Shown: positions 15,073 through 24,975, numbered from the stretch's first letter. The stretch: DNA of 64,000 nucleotides from Varibaculum cambriense (GCF_022133705.1 NZ_JAKNHJ010000003.1:1-64000); one strand, 5' to 3'. Numbers and translations are program-made. Notes: generated from the letters alone by a model not told the origin.

Positions 15073-15351
15073 ATGAAATTCACCGACCGAGGTTTCCTGG
15101 GAGTGGTAGCGACAAGTAACGACATCAATTTTGACATTCCAAAGGACGAAGAAAACCATTATTGTAAACGAACCACGTCAGGAATCATCATTCATAAGCT
15201 CAAGCAATCGTGGGACAGAAGCTTCGTGCTAGCGTTTCCTCTTAAATCAATACCAGAAGATTTGAAACGTGGTCACATAGAAACCGGTATCGGGAACTAC
15301 CTGATAGACAAGAATGTCCCGATATTGGACTATTTCTCTCACAGATACTAA
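15073..15351 (+). CDS. Hypothetical protein of about 92 residues
   Basis: An isolated plus-strand gene. I choose ATG at 15073 (KFTDRGFLGVVATSN), with AGGA about 9 bases upstream; TTG at 15064 is possible. The C-terminal part (FVLAFPLKSIPEDLKRGHIE, then TGIGNYLIDKNVPILDYFSH) has the look of a conserved domain, but I cannot name it. It is predicted soluble, with no signal peptide. It stands alone between the LacI operon and tRNA-Thr, with no partner gene, and may be a remnant of an island inserted next to the tRNA. Confidence 0.5.
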   Translation: MKFTDRGFLGVVATSNDINFDIPKDEENHYCKRTTSGIIIHKLKQSWDRSFVLAFPLKSIPEDLKRGHIETGIGNYLIDKNVPILDYFSHRY

Positions 15352-15455
15352 ATCCCAGGCGAGTCAGGAAACTTACCCGACAGCAGGTTTCCCTCTTAAT
15401 GGGAAAAATACCGGAATCATAACCTGACCCAGCAAACAAAACAACCACCTCTAAG

Positions 15456-15531
15456 TGGAGCCGACTATCGGGCTCGAACCGATGACCTGCTGTTTACAAG
15501 ACAGCTGCTCTACCAACTGAGCTAAGTCGGC
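15456..15531 (-). tRNA. tRNA-Thr, anticodon TGT
   Basis: A 76-nt tRNA including an encoded CCA. The acceptor stem is GCCGACT paired with AGTCGGC, the D arm contains AGCTCAGTTGGTAGAGC, the anticodon loop is CTTGTAA (anticodon TGT, reads ACA), and the T arm contains GGTTCGAGCCC. It lies alone between a small hypothetical gene and the DsbA-like gene. Confidence 0.97.
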
Positions 15532-15625
15532 CTTAGGAAGCGCTTCAATCAGCACTACCCTAGCGTCTTCGAAAAAGACGACGCCTTTAGTTTGCCATGT
15601 CTTTTATCAATGAACAAAACCGCTG

Positions 15626-16531
15626 CTATTTACCCAGTAGCGCGTCCTCGTCCAAAGTACCGTCATTCTTGTACGGCTTTTCGACCACCTTTCCATTGGA
15701 GGCAAACATCGGAGTGCCGACCTGCTGGGTTTGCTTACCCGCAGCATCTGCCCATTGCTTTTGCCACTTCTCAAGTAGTGCAGATTGGGTCTCGGCCTTA
15801 AAGGAGCTAATAATTTCGTCTTTAACCCCGACCTTCTTGGCAACTTCCTTGATCTTCTCCAGTGACTTGTTCGGATCCGCCATCAGCGTGGAATTTCCTT
15901 GATCTTTCCAGCCGGCTTCCTCCCCTTTGGCAAACATCACCTTATATCCAGTATCAACCAACGCTTGATGGAAGGCCAGTGCTTTGTCTGGCTGCTCCAT
16001 AGCTACCAGCATGGAAGCTTCGCCAGCAATCACTGTCCAGGGCAAGGCGTGAGTCATCACCGTATGTAGCACCAGATTGGCTTTACCTTCGGTAGCCAAA
16101 GCCATAATCTGGTCCCCCAACTGGTGTTCTAACCCCAGGCAAGACGGGCATCCATAGGAATACCACATTTCAATAGTAGGTACTCCGGATTCGGCTTTAT
16201 AGACCCCCGGTTTACCAACCAAAATCCCCTGCGCCGCATTAACTGCTTCCTTACCCGACAGGGCAGCGATTTTTTCTGGGCGCTGACCAGAAAGCACATC
16301 CCCATTAGCTTTATCATTTCCGCTCTGGGCAACCAGGTATCCGGCGAGGGCGACCGCCGCTACCACCAGCACCGAGACTATCGCGATTATGGCGCGTTTA
16401 CGGGTTTGCGTGCGCCGCGCGGCTTCCCGTTGCGCCTCTACCTGTTTCCAAACTTTTTGTTGCCGATTTTTTTCATTCTTCGACGAGCTTTTGGCCTGAG
16501 CGGCCTGCATTTTACCTTTTTTCTGTGCCAT
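15626..16531 (-). CDS. Membrane-anchored DsbA-like thiol-disulfide protein
   Basis: A 301-residue protein. A charged cytoplasmic N-terminus (KNEKNRQQKVWKQVEAQREA) is followed by one transmembrane helix (AIIAIVSVLVVAAVALAGYLV) and an extracytoplasmic thioredoxin-fold domain of the DsbA/Thioredoxin_4 type. The redox motif is CPSC (WYSYGCPSCLGLEHQLG), with the cis-proline region QVGTPMFASNGKVV near the end. It should form or shuffle disulfides in exported proteins, as in other actinobacteria. I chose ATG at 16531; its ribosome site is weak. A kinase gene lies directly upstream. Confidence 0.9.
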   Translation of the reverse strand: MAQKKGKMQAAQAKSSSKNEKNRQQKVWKQVEAQREAARRTQTRKRAIIAIVSVLVVAAVALAGYLVAQSGNDKANGDVLSGQRPEKIAALSGKEAVNAAQGILVGKPGVYKAESGVPTIEMWYSYGCPSCLGLEHQLGDQIMALATEGKANLVLHTVMTHALPWTVIAGEASMLVAMEQPDKALAFHQALVDTGYKVMFAKGEEAGWKDQGNSTLMADPNKSLEKIKEVAKKVGVKDEIISSFKAETQSALLEKWQKQWADAAGKQTQQVGTPMFASNGKVVEKPYKNDGTLDEDALLGK

Positions 16532-16649
16532 TACTATTCCGCTGCTACTTTCCTGCGACTTTCCAGATTTTCTGTTACAAGCATAAACGAGGACGGGCTT
16601 AGCTCCCACCCTATCCGGGCTTTGATCACCGAAACCCGGGCTAATCAGG

Positions 16650-18353
16650 CTACCAAAGGAAATTTACCACCATATATTCGGCGCCGATGCTGACTGCCAG
16701 TGCCACTACCCCCCAAAACAGACGGGCACCAGCTCCCCCGATCAGGCGCACCATAGAGCCAAACCCCACTCTGAAGGAACGAGAAAAAAACGCCACTATC
16801 GTGGCAAACAGCGAATACGCCAGGTAGAGCAGCACCCGATAAACCGCCTGTTGTTCGCGCCAGCCCTCGGGCAAAATCCGCTGTGCAGGTTCCAATAAGA
16901 GCACATACCCGTACTCTCCTATTAGGGTCACGCCCACCCCCACCAGTATGGTCACCACTATTACTCCATGTAGCGGCGCCCATAATGGTTGGGCTTTGAG
17001 CGCCGCACTGGGCGGAGTAACCATTCCCGAAGCCAGTTGCGCATCTCGCATCCGCGCCCTAAACGCCCCAAACAGACCGCAAAAGGCCACTAAGGCAGTC
17101 AGAACTACCGTACTCAGGGATACTGTCAGCGGTGCATGCAAATTATTTTTTAGCGCAAATACTTCGGTAGCCAGCGATAAGGACAGCATTAAGGCCAAAC
17201 AAGACAACCAGGCGTTAGGTAACTTATTGGGGATATAGCGTGGCTCCCACTGCGCAGCTGAATCTGGTACCTCATCCGCCTGCCCAGTGTCGGGGACGCG
17301 AAAATGGGCAACTCCCGGCTCTTCATTCACGCTGCCTGCAGCTAAGTTGTTCACATAACCGCCATTTGCTTCCCAGAATCTATCGGCTTCCCCCCTAATC
17401 GCTGGCACCGCAGGAGGATAACGCCGGGTTTCCTGCTCGGGAGGAAACACCTCGGGTCCAGAAACCGAGGTGGCCTCCACTCCTTCAGTAACAAGGGACG
17501 CGCCCGCTGGAAAACCTGCCGGCAAATAAGGTGCCGGGTCGTTACCCTCATTTACTGCCTGCAAAGCCGCTATAAGTTGCTGAGGGGCGGCTCTGTGCGC
17601 CGGATCAACCTGAAAACCAGCCGCAAAAACCCGTTGTAAAGACTCCGGTAGACCCGACAAGTCAGGTTTACCGGTACTAATCCGCCCCAGCACCACTTCC
17701 ACCGGGCCAGCCCCGAAAGGCGGATGTCCACTCGCGCAATACAGCAACACACACAACCAAGCCCACCAGTCATCGCGTGGACGCGCATCCTCACCGTGGA
17801 TAAGCTGCGGCGAAATATAGCCGGGAGTACCGGTGACCAGTCCGGTTGCGGTCAAACGTTCAGCACCTAGAGTTTGAGAAATCCCAAAATCAATCAAAAC
17901 CGGCCCTTGCTTCGCAATCATGATATTAGCTGGTTTAATATCGCGATGCACTACCCCGGCACGGTGTAGCTCCTCCAATATTTTTGCTAACCATTGCGCC
18001 AAGTCAATCAAGTCAGGCAAATCCCAAGTACCATTGGCACTGACGTCCTCGGCAATCGTGATCCCCCGAATCAGTTCCATGGCCACATACGGGGTTTGCC
18101 CGGCGGTGTTTACCTCAAAAACTTTCGCTACCCCAGAGGAGCTGACTCGGTTAATCGCATCTGCCTCGCGTTGCAGACGCTTGCGAGCATTGGGATCGTT
18201 AGCAATCTGCGGGTGCAAGAACTTCAGCGCGACTTCGCGCCCATCGGAAGATTCAGCTTGATAAACCGAAGCCATCCCCCCTGCGCCCAAGGCCTTAAGC
18301 ACCTTGTATCCGCCGATTTCCTGTTCGAGCACTGTCTCCCTAACTGTTTTCAA
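16650..18353 (-). CDS. Membrane Ser/Thr protein kinase (PknB/Hanks type)
   Basis: A 567-residue kinase. The N-terminal catalytic domain has the glycine loop GAGGMASVYQ, the Lys in VALKFLH, the catalytic loop HRDIKPANIMI, the Mg loop DFGIS and the activation segment GTPGYISPQLI. The linker (about residues 265-365) is Pro/Glu rich. The C-terminus carries four or five hydrophobic helices instead of the single helix plus PASTA domains of PknB, so it probably senses something at the membrane through a different module. It diverges from the DUF4032 gene. The helices carry no family signature I recognise. Confidence 0.9.
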   Translation of the reverse strand: MKTVRETVLEQEIGGYKVLKALGAGGMASVYQAESSDGREVALKFLHPQIANDPNARKRLQREADAINRVSSSGVAKVFEVNTAGQTPYVAMELIRGITIAEDVSANGTWDLPDLIDLAQWLAKILEELHRAGVVHRDIKPANIMIAKQGPVLIDFGISQTLGAERLTATGLVTGTPGYISPQLIHGEDARPRDDWWAWLCVLLYCASGHPPFGAGPVEVVLGRISTGKPDLSGLPESLQRVFAAGFQVDPAHRAAPQQLIAALQAVNEGNDPAPYLPAGFPAGASLVTEGVEATSVSGPEVFPPEQETRRYPPAVPAIRGEADRFWEANGGYVNNLAAGSVNEEPGVAHFRVPDTGQADEVPDSAAQWEPRYIPNKLPNAWLSCLALMLSLSLATEVFALKNNLHAPLTVSLSTVVLTALVAFCGLFGAFRARMRDAQLASGMVTPPSAALKAQPLWAPLHGVIVVTILVGVGVTLIGEYGYVLLLEPAQRILPEGWREQQAVYRVLLYLAYSLFATIVAFFSRSFRVGFGSMVRLIGGAGARLFWGVVALAVSIGAEYMVVNFLW

Positions 18354-18443
18354 ACTCTCTTTATCTGAGTTTAGCTAACTGCGTTCGCACTTACCCAACT
18401 ACCTATGCCAGAATTGTCCTAGCAATCACGAGGAGGAGGAAAA

Positions 18444-19724
18444 ATGCCAAGCAAACAGAAAATTCGGGTAACTACCTCTGGTACCTCCTCGTTCTATTCT
18501 TTAGTCCCCACTCTCCCCTGGTCGCTCCCCTTGGAAGACTGGCCAAACAAGCTACTAGCTGCTCTTCCGCGGGGCATTTCTCGTCACGTGGTGCGTTTCA
18601 TTAAGGCGGGGGGCGCAATATATGCGGTAAAAGAGATTTCCGAAGAGCACGCCCTGCATGAATACCAAATGCTGCGTCAACTACAAAGCAAAGAACTACC
18701 TACCGTATCCGTGGCCGCGGTGGTAGCGGGAAGAATCGATAAAAACGGTGAAGAATTACCGGCCGCCCTCGTTACCCACCACCTGCAGTATTCCCTGCCC
18801 TACCGGGTGTTACTATCCAAACAATTATCTAAAAACAAACTCAATCGGGTACTTGATTCCCTGGTTGCCCTGCTGGTTCACCTGCATCTAAACGGCTTTT
18901 ACTGGGGAGACGTTTCCCTATCTAACACCCTGTTCCGCCGGGACGCCGGCACCTATGCAGCCTACCTGGTAGATGCGGAAACCGGACGCTTTTATGACAA
19001 CATTTCCGACCGTTCCCGCGAATATGATGTTTCGTTAGGTGCCATGAACATTATCGGAGAACTGATGGATTTGCAGGCCGGAGGGCTGGTAGATGAAGAC
19101 TTTGACGTCACCATTGTTGGCGACTACCTGGAGAAACGCTACCACGACCTCTGGAATGATCTAACCGGATCCGAACGTATTCCGGCCGATGAAATTTGGC
19201 GCGTAGGTGCGCGGGCCGAGCGGCTCGGTCAACTCGGTTTCGATATCGGTCAAGTAGAAATCGAAAGCGACGAGGACGGAGATTTTCTAAGCTTCGCGCC
19301 GCGCGTAGTCGAGGCAGGTCATTTCCAGCGGCGAGTAAAAGATCTAACCGGTCTGGAAGTTCAAGAAGAACAAGCCAAACGGATCTACACCGATATTGTG
19401 ACCTATCAACGCCGCAAGAAAATGGAGAAAATTCCTCTGCGTCTGGTGGCGACCACTTGGCTAGAACGGGTTTACCTGCCCACTATTAGCGCGATTCCCG
19501 ATGATTTACGAGCAAAGCTAGAGCCTGCCCAGATTTTCCACGAAGTATTGGAACATCGCTGGTTTATGTCGGAAAAAGCGGGCCATCATATCCACACCCG
19601 CAAAGCAGTTAAAGATTATATCCGCACCCAGTTGGCGGTTCGCCCTGACGAACAGGTGGTGCTACCGATGCCGTTGACGGCGACAGCAGATGCTATAGAT
19701 TATCTGGATCTAAAAGAGCTGTAA
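18444..19724 (+). CDS. DUF4032-domain protein with kinase-like fold
   Basis: A 426-residue protein of the actinobacterial DUF4032 family. The N-terminal half resembles small-molecule or lipopolysaccharide kinases: GGAIYAVKEISEEHALHEY (Lys region) and HLHLNGFYWGDVSLSNTLFR (catalytic loop equivalent, HxD replaced by WGD), then YLVDAETGRFYDN. The C-terminal DUF4032 segment contains VEAGHFQRRVKDLTGLEV and KAVKDYIRTQ. GAGGAGGAGG lies close to the ATG. The biological role of the family is not established. It is transcribed away from the Ser/Thr kinase gene. Confidence 0.88.
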   Translation: MPSKQKIRVTTSGTSSFYSLVPTLPWSLPLEDWPNKLLAALPRGISRHVVRFIKAGGAIYAVKEISEEHALHEYQMLRQLQSKELPTVSVAAVVAGRIDKNGEELPAALVTHHLQYSLPYRVLLSKQLSKNKLNRVLDSLVALLVHLHLNGFYWGDVSLSNTLFRRDAGTYAAYLVDAETGRFYDNISDRSREYDVSLGAMNIIGELMDLQAGGLVDEDFDVTIVGDYLEKRYHDLWNDLTGSERIPADEIWRVGARAERLGQLGFDIGQVEIESDEDGDFLSFAPRVVEAGHFQRRVKDLTGLEVQEEQAKRIYTDIVTYQRRKKMEKIPLRLVATTWLERVYLPTISAIPDDLRAKLEPAQIFHEVLEHRWFMSEKAGHHIHTRKAVKDYIRTQLAVRPDEQVVLPMPLTATADAIDYLDLKEL

Positions 19725-19821
19725 CCACTTTTCCCGTACACACCGGACATGAGTACTTAATTAATCGAGCCACCCGGCCCGTAGCCAATCTCCGCCAGTA
19801 ACAGCTATCTACGCTATTTGC

Positions 19822-21144
19822 TTATTTGCGTCCGTGGCGGCGTCCCACCACCACTAATCCTCCCTGCGGCAAGAGACGATCCGGAGACATAGCTTCGGAT
19901 ACCGCCGAGAGGGAAATCGTGAATACTACCGGTTGGCGACTGGTGAGCTCGATACGCCCCCCATCGGCTTCTATCAGATCTTTCGCGAGCGCCAGCCCGA
20001 TACCGCTGGAGCCATGACCGCTAACCCCACGGCGGAAAATATGGGGAGCTATTTCTTCACTCACACCCTCGCCCTCGTCAGTAACCTCCACAAATATGGA
20101 GCGACTAGAGACCCCTTTACGAGTAGAAACCGTGACCGTACCTGCCCCATACTTCAAAGAGTTCTCCACTAAAGTGGCGATTGCCTGCGATAACGAAGAG
20201 GGAGTGGCTAGGGGTAAACGATCAGTTACCGGGTTGTCGAAAACAATCTCGCGGCCTACCGCTGCAAATTGGGATGCCCATTCATTCTTTTGTTGACGGA
20301 AAATATCCTCTATCTTTACCGCTTGGGTATTTCCATGATTGGCTTGCGCGGCGCGCTTCTTTAAGTCCTCTACCACTTGGGTAATTCGTTCTACCTGTTC
20401 CAGGCAGGCTTCGGTTTCGCTACGTACTTCCTGATCATCGGTAAGGTATTCGATTTCTTCAATCCGCATGGACAGGGCAGTAAGGGGGGTGCGCAGCTGG
20501 TGGGTAACATCAGAAGCGAATTGGCGTTCCTTGGCGATCCGGCCAATAATCCGTTCCCCAGAGCGCGATAGTTCCTCGCTAACCAGGTCTATTTCTTCGA
20601 TTCCGGTAGGTTGGATGTGGGCTTGGACTGCTCCTGACCCGATTTGCTCAGCCTGGGCTGAAAGATAGATAAGTGGAGCCGCCAAGCGTCGGGAACCGCG
20701 GAAAGCAAAGCCAGTACCCGCACCTAGAGCTACTGCCCCGCATATCAATACCGCACAGACCGCCCCCACCGCTGACCAAATCACTGGCAAAGCCGAGGAA
20801 TGCAAAGACACATACAGGCCTCCGGCGCTGCGGGCATGGGAATACAGCTGCCAGTTAGCATCTACCGAACCCGAGTGATAAATCCGTCTTTCCCGTTGAT
20901 CAATACTGATTTCTGACTCGGGTGCATAAACCCGCTGCCAGTTGGAAACCGCTTGCCGGGTATGTCCCAGATCGCGGGTACCGATCTGATCCAAGTAACG
21001 GGAAAGATTAACCGTGAGTTGATCTTGACTAGACTGGTTAGACTGCCACACATAAGAGGGCGCCAAAATCGCCAGCGGCAACCCCAGCAGGGTCAGAGAA
21101 ACCAGGACCGACTGGAAAACCATTAACAGCGCACGCCGGCGCAT
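19822..21144 (-). CDS. Sensor histidine kinase (OmpR-system type)
   Basis: A 440-residue membrane kinase. Two transmembrane helices (about residues 5-30 and 118-146) flank a short extracytoplasmic loop, then HAMP, the HisKA box SDVTHQLRTPLTAL carrying the phosphorylated His, the N box VENSLKYGAGTV, the G1 box DEGEGV and the G2 box GSSGIGLALAKDL. It lies 6 bp after the response regulator and is surely co-transcribed with it. The signal is unknown; the small sensor loop suggests an envelope cue. Confidence 0.93.
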   Translation of the reverse strand: MRRRALLMVFQSVLVSLTLLGLPLAILAPSYVWQSNQSSQDQLTVNLSRYLDQIGTRDLGHTRQAVSNWQRVYAPESEISIDQRERRIYHSGSVDANWQLYSHARSAGGLYVSLHSSALPVIWSAVGAVCAVLICGAVALGAGTGFAFRGSRRLAAPLIYLSAQAEQIGSGAVQAHIQPTGIEEIDLVSEELSRSGERIIGRIAKERQFASDVTHQLRTPLTALSMRIEEIEYLTDDQEVRSETEACLEQVERITQVVEDLKKRAAQANHGNTQAVKIEDIFRQQKNEWASQFAAVGREIVFDNPVTDRLPLATPSSLSQAIATLVENSLKYGAGTVTVSTRKGVSSRSIFVEVTDEGEGVSEEIAPHIFRRGVSGHGSSGIGLALAKDLIEADGGRIELTSRQPVVFTISLSAVSEAMSPDRLLPQGGLVVVGRRHGRK

Positions 21145-21150
21145 GGCAGG

Positions 21151-21831
21151 TTACTTTCGTTCAGTCTCGAACCGGAAGCCCATTCCCCGCACCGTCGAAA
21201 TGTAATAGGGGTAGGTGGCGTCATCTCCCAGTTTACGGCGCAGCCAGGAAATATGCATATCTAGGGTCTTGGTAGATCCAGCCGGATCCGAACCCCAAAC
21301 TTCCTGCATAATTACCTGACGTGGCACTACGTTCCCGGCTTCTTTAATCAAGATCCGCAACAGGTCGAACTCTTTAGCGGTTAACTGCAGCTCCCGCCCA
21401 TCTTGGAACGCGCGGTGAGCCGAAACATCGATCTTAATATCCTGTGCCTCTAGCGCATCATCTTGGAAGTCGCTGCCTGCCCGACGTAACAGAGCACGTA
21501 CTCTGGCTAGCAGCTCCGCCAAACGGAACGGCTTGGTTACGTAATCGTCAGCACCGGCATCTAAGCCCACCACCATGTCGACTTCGTCAGCGCGGGCAGT
21601 CAGCACCAAGATCGGCACCGATGACCCTTGGGAGCGAATCTCCCGAGCCACATCTAAACCATCAATATCAGGCAAACCTAGGTCTAAAACCACCAGATCG
21701 GCTCCTAAAATATCACCGAGAGCTCCCCGACCGGTACCGTGGGCGCGTACTTCGTAGCCTTCGCGACCGAGAGCCCGTGCCAAGGGTTCGGAGATTGCCG
21801 GGTCATCTTCAACAAGTAAAACTGTAGTCAT
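21151..21831 (-). CDS. OmpR/PhoB-family response regulator
   Basis: A 226-residue regulator. The receiver domain has LLVEDDPAI, the phosphorylated Asp in LVVLDLGLPDIDG, the Thr in VLTARADEVD and the Lys in DDYVTKPFRLAEL. The C-terminal winged helix (LQLTAKEFDLLRILIKEAGN, then VSTVRGMGFRFE) binds DNA. It is the first gene of the two-gene minus-strand operon with the sensor kinase. The adenylate cyclase gene ends 60 bp upstream on the same strand. Confidence 0.95.
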   Translation of the reverse strand: MTTVLLVEDDPAISEPLARALGREGYEVRAHGTGRGALGDILGADLVVLDLGLPDIDGLDVAREIRSQGSSVPILVLTARADEVDMVVGLDAGADDYVTKPFRLAELLARVRALLRRAGSDFQDDALEAQDIKIDVSAHRAFQDGRELQLTAKEFDLLRILIKEAGNVVPRQVIMQEVWGSDPAGSTKTLDMHISWLRRKLGDDATYPYYISTVRGMGFRFETERK

Positions 21832-21891
21832 ATTCCCATGCTAATCTAAAAAAAACTTTGTCGCCACTACAGCGAACTGAAAATAGCTTTA

Positions 21892-22992
21892 CTATTTTTT
21901 TACTGCCGGAGAAGCTATCTCCAAGGTACTACTACGAAGCAAGGGCTGTTCGCCCCGTTTGCCTTCTCTGCGCGTAAGCAGCCATCCTTCTACCTCACCT
22001 AACCCCTGCAGTTCTTGAGTTGTAGCTGGCCTAACCGCGAAGTACCCTTTCTTATCACTGGCTTGGAGCTGCTTGGCGGAATCAGCATCCATCAAGATTT
22101 GCCCCCGCGGCGCGATATCTACCAAACGCGAAGCCAAGTTAACCGGGGGGCCGAAAATATCACCAGAACGAGAAACCACCCGTCCATGAACTAAAGACGC
22201 GCGCACTGGCAGGATTTCCGGCCGAGAATTTAAGAACTCTACGATGGCACACACAATATCCGCAGCTACTAGCAGTTCGTCTGCAACATATAAGACTGCA
22301 TCCCCCAGAGTTTTCACCACTCGCCCTCCGCGAGTAGTAACGACATCCCGACAGGCCATCTCAAAACTTTGCACCAGATCGGCCAAAGCGGCTCCGCTCA
22401 TCGTGGAAGAGCGGCGCGTAAATGCCACCATGTCCACAAACCCCATACAACGATCCAAAGGATAGGAATCGATGGCGTCTGCTTTACCTTCCCGCGTTTC
22501 CACTTCCCGGTTAGTATTCAGCAGCAGATACGCCATTTGTCGGCGCCAAGCGTATCCCAGTTGCGATTGCAATAGATCGACATATTCGTCGATTTTGTCT
22601 AAGACCAGCAAACGGGCGGAGGTGTCATCCAGGTTCATGCGTTCTTGAAAATCCGTTACAATCGCCTCTAGCTGCCATAACACCAGGCGATCGGCCATAT
22701 AGGATTGCGCGCGCAGCAAGGAGGTCACTGTACCGCGTCCCAGGGTACCCTCACCAAATTCTTGCCGCCATTCCATGATTGCCTGCGCGTCTTGCTCAGT
22801 AAACATGTAGGTATCGGGATCAGCTTTCGGGAATCCACAAGACGTCCAAAAGTGGTCGATTTCTACAACACTAACCCCTAGCTGCTGCGCCATTTCCCGC
22901 ATAGTCATAGTGGGCGCACCCCCGATAAGTTTCCACACCGGACGCATCACGGTGTTGCGCGCTATCTGGGCTGCAGACAAGGATTCACTCAC
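21892..22992 (-). CDS. Class III adenylate/guanylate cyclase
   Basis: A 366-residue soluble cyclase. The N-terminal 190 residues form a helical actinobacterial regulatory region (REMAQQLGVSVVEIDHFWTS looks like a degenerate MerR-like helix-turn-helix). The catalytic domain shows MGFVDMVAFTRRSS (first metal Asp), GRVVKTLGDAVLYV (substrate Lys and second metal Asp) and GPPVNLASRLVDIAP (transition-state Asn and Arg). It should make cAMP from ATP. It diverges from the maf-dapD genes. Confidence 0.92.
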   Translation of the reverse strand: MSESLSAAQIARNTVMRPVWKLIGGAPTMTMREMAQQLGVSVVEIDHFWTSCGFPKADPDTYMFTEQDAQAIMEWRQEFGEGTLGRGTVTSLLRAQSYMADRLVLWQLEAIVTDFQERMNLDDTSARLLVLDKIDEYVDLLQSQLGYAWRRQMAYLLLNTNREVETREGKADAIDSYPLDRCMGFVDMVAFTRRSSTMSGAALADLVQSFEMACRDVVTTRGGRVVKTLGDAVLYVADELLVAADIVCAIVEFLNSRPEILPVRASLVHGRVVSRSGDIFGPPVNLASRLVDIAPRGQILMDADSAKQLQASDKKGYFAVRPATTQELQGLGEVEGWLLTRREGKRGEQPLLRSSTLEIASPAVKK

Positions 22993-23202
22993 CCTTCAAC
23001 CTTAAGGTGAACGACCTCACTTTTTCCAGCAGAGCCGGCAATCTTTGCATATTAAGCGGAAATTTTTCCCGGTATTAACTCTGAAAGTTCCGCTCTTGCC
23101 ATCTTCTTCTCAAATTTTGGGTTTTTGTCTGAGCGCTACTTCCATACAACACGTTTCCCCGCCCTCTGCGGCCTCCCGGCCTCGTCTCCTAAAATAGTCG
23201 CT

Positions 23203-23925
23203 ATGACCGATCGACTTGTTTTAGCCTCCGCTTCCCCGGCTCGCCTTAAAGTATTAACCCAGGCGGGTATTCCCCCACTTGCCTGGCCTGCCAATATTGA
23301 CGAGGACGCGGTGAGAGCCGAACTAAACACCACCGATCCAGCGCAGGTAGTTACCGCTCTTGCCCAAGCGAAAGCCCGTCATATCGGTCAGTTATTAACT
23401 AGTCCCGATCGCTTACACCCTGGGGACTTCTCTCAAGGCGTTAAGGTCCGCGAAGAGTTGGAAAGCATTCCGGCAGGTGAACGTCTAGTGGTTGTAGGCT
23501 GCGATTCCATGCTGCTACTGAACGGCAAGTTACGGGGAAAGCCACACAGCTTTGAACGGGCTCTGATGCAGATTCATGAACTTTCAGGAGCTAGTCCCAC
23601 TTTATTCACCGGCCACTGCGCCCTCGCCTTAAAGCGTTCTACTACCGGTTTTACCTGGGAAAACGAAGTCGCGGATCATTCGCAAGCCACCTTATATTTC
23701 AGTGAGATCACCGCAGAAGAATCCCGTGCTTACGCCAAAACCAAAGAACCACTAGAAGTTGCCGGAGGCTTTACCATCGATGGTTTAGGCGGGGCATTTA
23801 TTGAATCAATTAAGGGCGATCCCCACGGAATTATTGGCATTTCTTTACCATTAGTGCGCAAACTATTAAATGAACTTGGCTTTTTTTGGCCAAACTTATG
23901 GAAGGTCTTACCAAACGAATCCTGA
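23203..23925 (+). CDS. maf: Maf-family nucleotide pyrophosphatase
   Basis: A 240-residue Maf protein, a pyrophosphatase for non-canonical or modified nucleotides. It opens RLVLASASPARLKVLTQAGI, with VVVGCDSMLLLNGKLRGKP carrying the catalytic Asp and EPLEVAGGFTIDGLGGAFIE the conserved late motif. I chose ATG at 23203 because family similarity starts there; a longer frame from 23125 adds unrelated residues. No Shine-Dalgarno is present. TAAAAT at 23190-23195 is 7 bases before the ATG, so the mRNA may be leaderless. dapD follows 17 bp later. Confidence 0.92.
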   Translation: MTDRLVLASASPARLKVLTQAGIPPLAWPANIDEDAVRAELNTTDPAQVVTALAQAKARHIGQLLTSPDRLHPGDFSQGVKVREELESIPAGERLVVVGCDSMLLLNGKLRGKPHSFERALMQIHELSGASPTLFTGHCALALKRSTTGFTWENEVADHSQATLYFSEITAEESRAYAKTKEPLEVAGGFTIDGLGGAFIESIKGDPHGIIGISLPLVRKLLNELGFFWPNLWKVLPNES

Positions 23926-23942
23926 GCGGATAAGGTGGAGTT

Positions 23943-24926
23943 ATGAGTGAAAGAAAAGCACGCGGGGTAGGCCTCGCAACCGTCAGCGAAACTGGTCAAA
24001 CCCTGGATGTTTGGTATCCTCGCCCCTACCTAGGTGACCAACCCAACGAATCAGATGCCGAGCTAATCGAAAAACTAAGCCAGATTGAAGGACGCGATGA
24101 TGGGCGCGGGGTTAACCGTACCGCTACCGTGGTAACGATCGATCTGGACGAATCTGCCCGCTCCACCGCCGATGCTTACTTGCGTTTACATCTACTTTCC
24201 CACCGGCTAGTAAAACCGAACACCATTAACCTAGATGGCATTTTTGCTCGTCTACCTACTGTTGCTTGGACAACCGAAGGCCCTTGTGCGGTCGAGGATT
24301 TTGAAAACACCCGTATGCGGATGCGTTTAAGCTTTGGCCACCCAATTCACCTACTTAGCGTAGATAAATTCCCTCCGATGGTTAACTATATTATTCCCTC
24401 CGGGGTACGCATCGCCGATGGTGCAAAAGTGCGTCTCGGCGCCTATTTAGCACCGGGTACCACCGTGATGCATGCGGCTTTCGTTAACTTTAATGCCGGC
24501 ACCCTGGGGGCTTGCCTGATTGAGGGGCGAGTAGCACAAGGAGTGGTTATCGACGACGGCTCCGATATCGGAGGAGGCGCCTCCACCGCAACCACGGTTT
24601 CCAGCCAGACAGGCAAACAGATTTCACTAGGAAAACGCTGCCTACTGGGCGCAAACTCGGGGCTAGGAATCGCGCTGGGTGATGACTGCGTGGTGGAAGC
24701 CGGATTGAATTTGACTGCCGGCACCAAAGTGTCAGTTCTCCCCCACGCCGGGGTAGCCCCCACTGCGGAAGGGTACTTCGCGGAGCCAGTAGTAGTTGCC
24801 GCCTCGGAACTCTCGGGAGTTTCCGACGTCATCTTCCGGCGGAATTCCCAATCTGGTCGCGTAGAGGCACTGCCGCGGGCTGGTAAAGAAATAAAACTCC
24901 CCGCCACCTCCCGCATCAACCCGTAA
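23943..24926 (+). CDS. dapD: 2,3,4,5-tetrahydropyridine-2,6-dicarboxylate N-succinyltransferase
   Basis: A 327-residue DapD of the actinobacterial type, which makes N-succinyl-2-amino-6-oxopimelate from tetrahydrodipicolinate and succinyl-CoA in lysine and diaminopimelate synthesis. The C-terminal left-handed beta helix shows hexapeptide repeats (GVRIADGAKVRLGAYLAPGT, then FNAGTLGACLIEGRVAQGVV and GGGASTATTVSS). AAGGTGGAG precedes the ATG. It follows maf closely and ends in front of a region of large inverted repeats. Confidence 0.95.
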   Translation: MSERKARGVGLATVSETGQTLDVWYPRPYLGDQPNESDAELIEKLSQIEGRDDGRGVNRTATVVTIDLDESARSTADAYLRLHLLSHRLVKPNTINLDGIFARLPTVAWTTEGPCAVEDFENTRMRMRLSFGHPIHLLSVDKFPPMVNYIIPSGVRIADGAKVRLGAYLAPGTTVMHAAFVNFNAGTLGACLIEGRVAQGVVIDDGSDIGGGASTATTVSSQTGKQISLGKRCLLGANSGLGIALGDDCVVEAGLNLTAGTKVSVLPHAGVAPTAEGYFAEPVVVAASELSGVSDVIFRRNSQSGRVEALPRAGKEIKLPATSRINP

Positions 24927-24975
24927 CTCTTATCCCGCCAAGCGCAGCGCGGAGCCGAGATTTTTCCTCCGGTAC

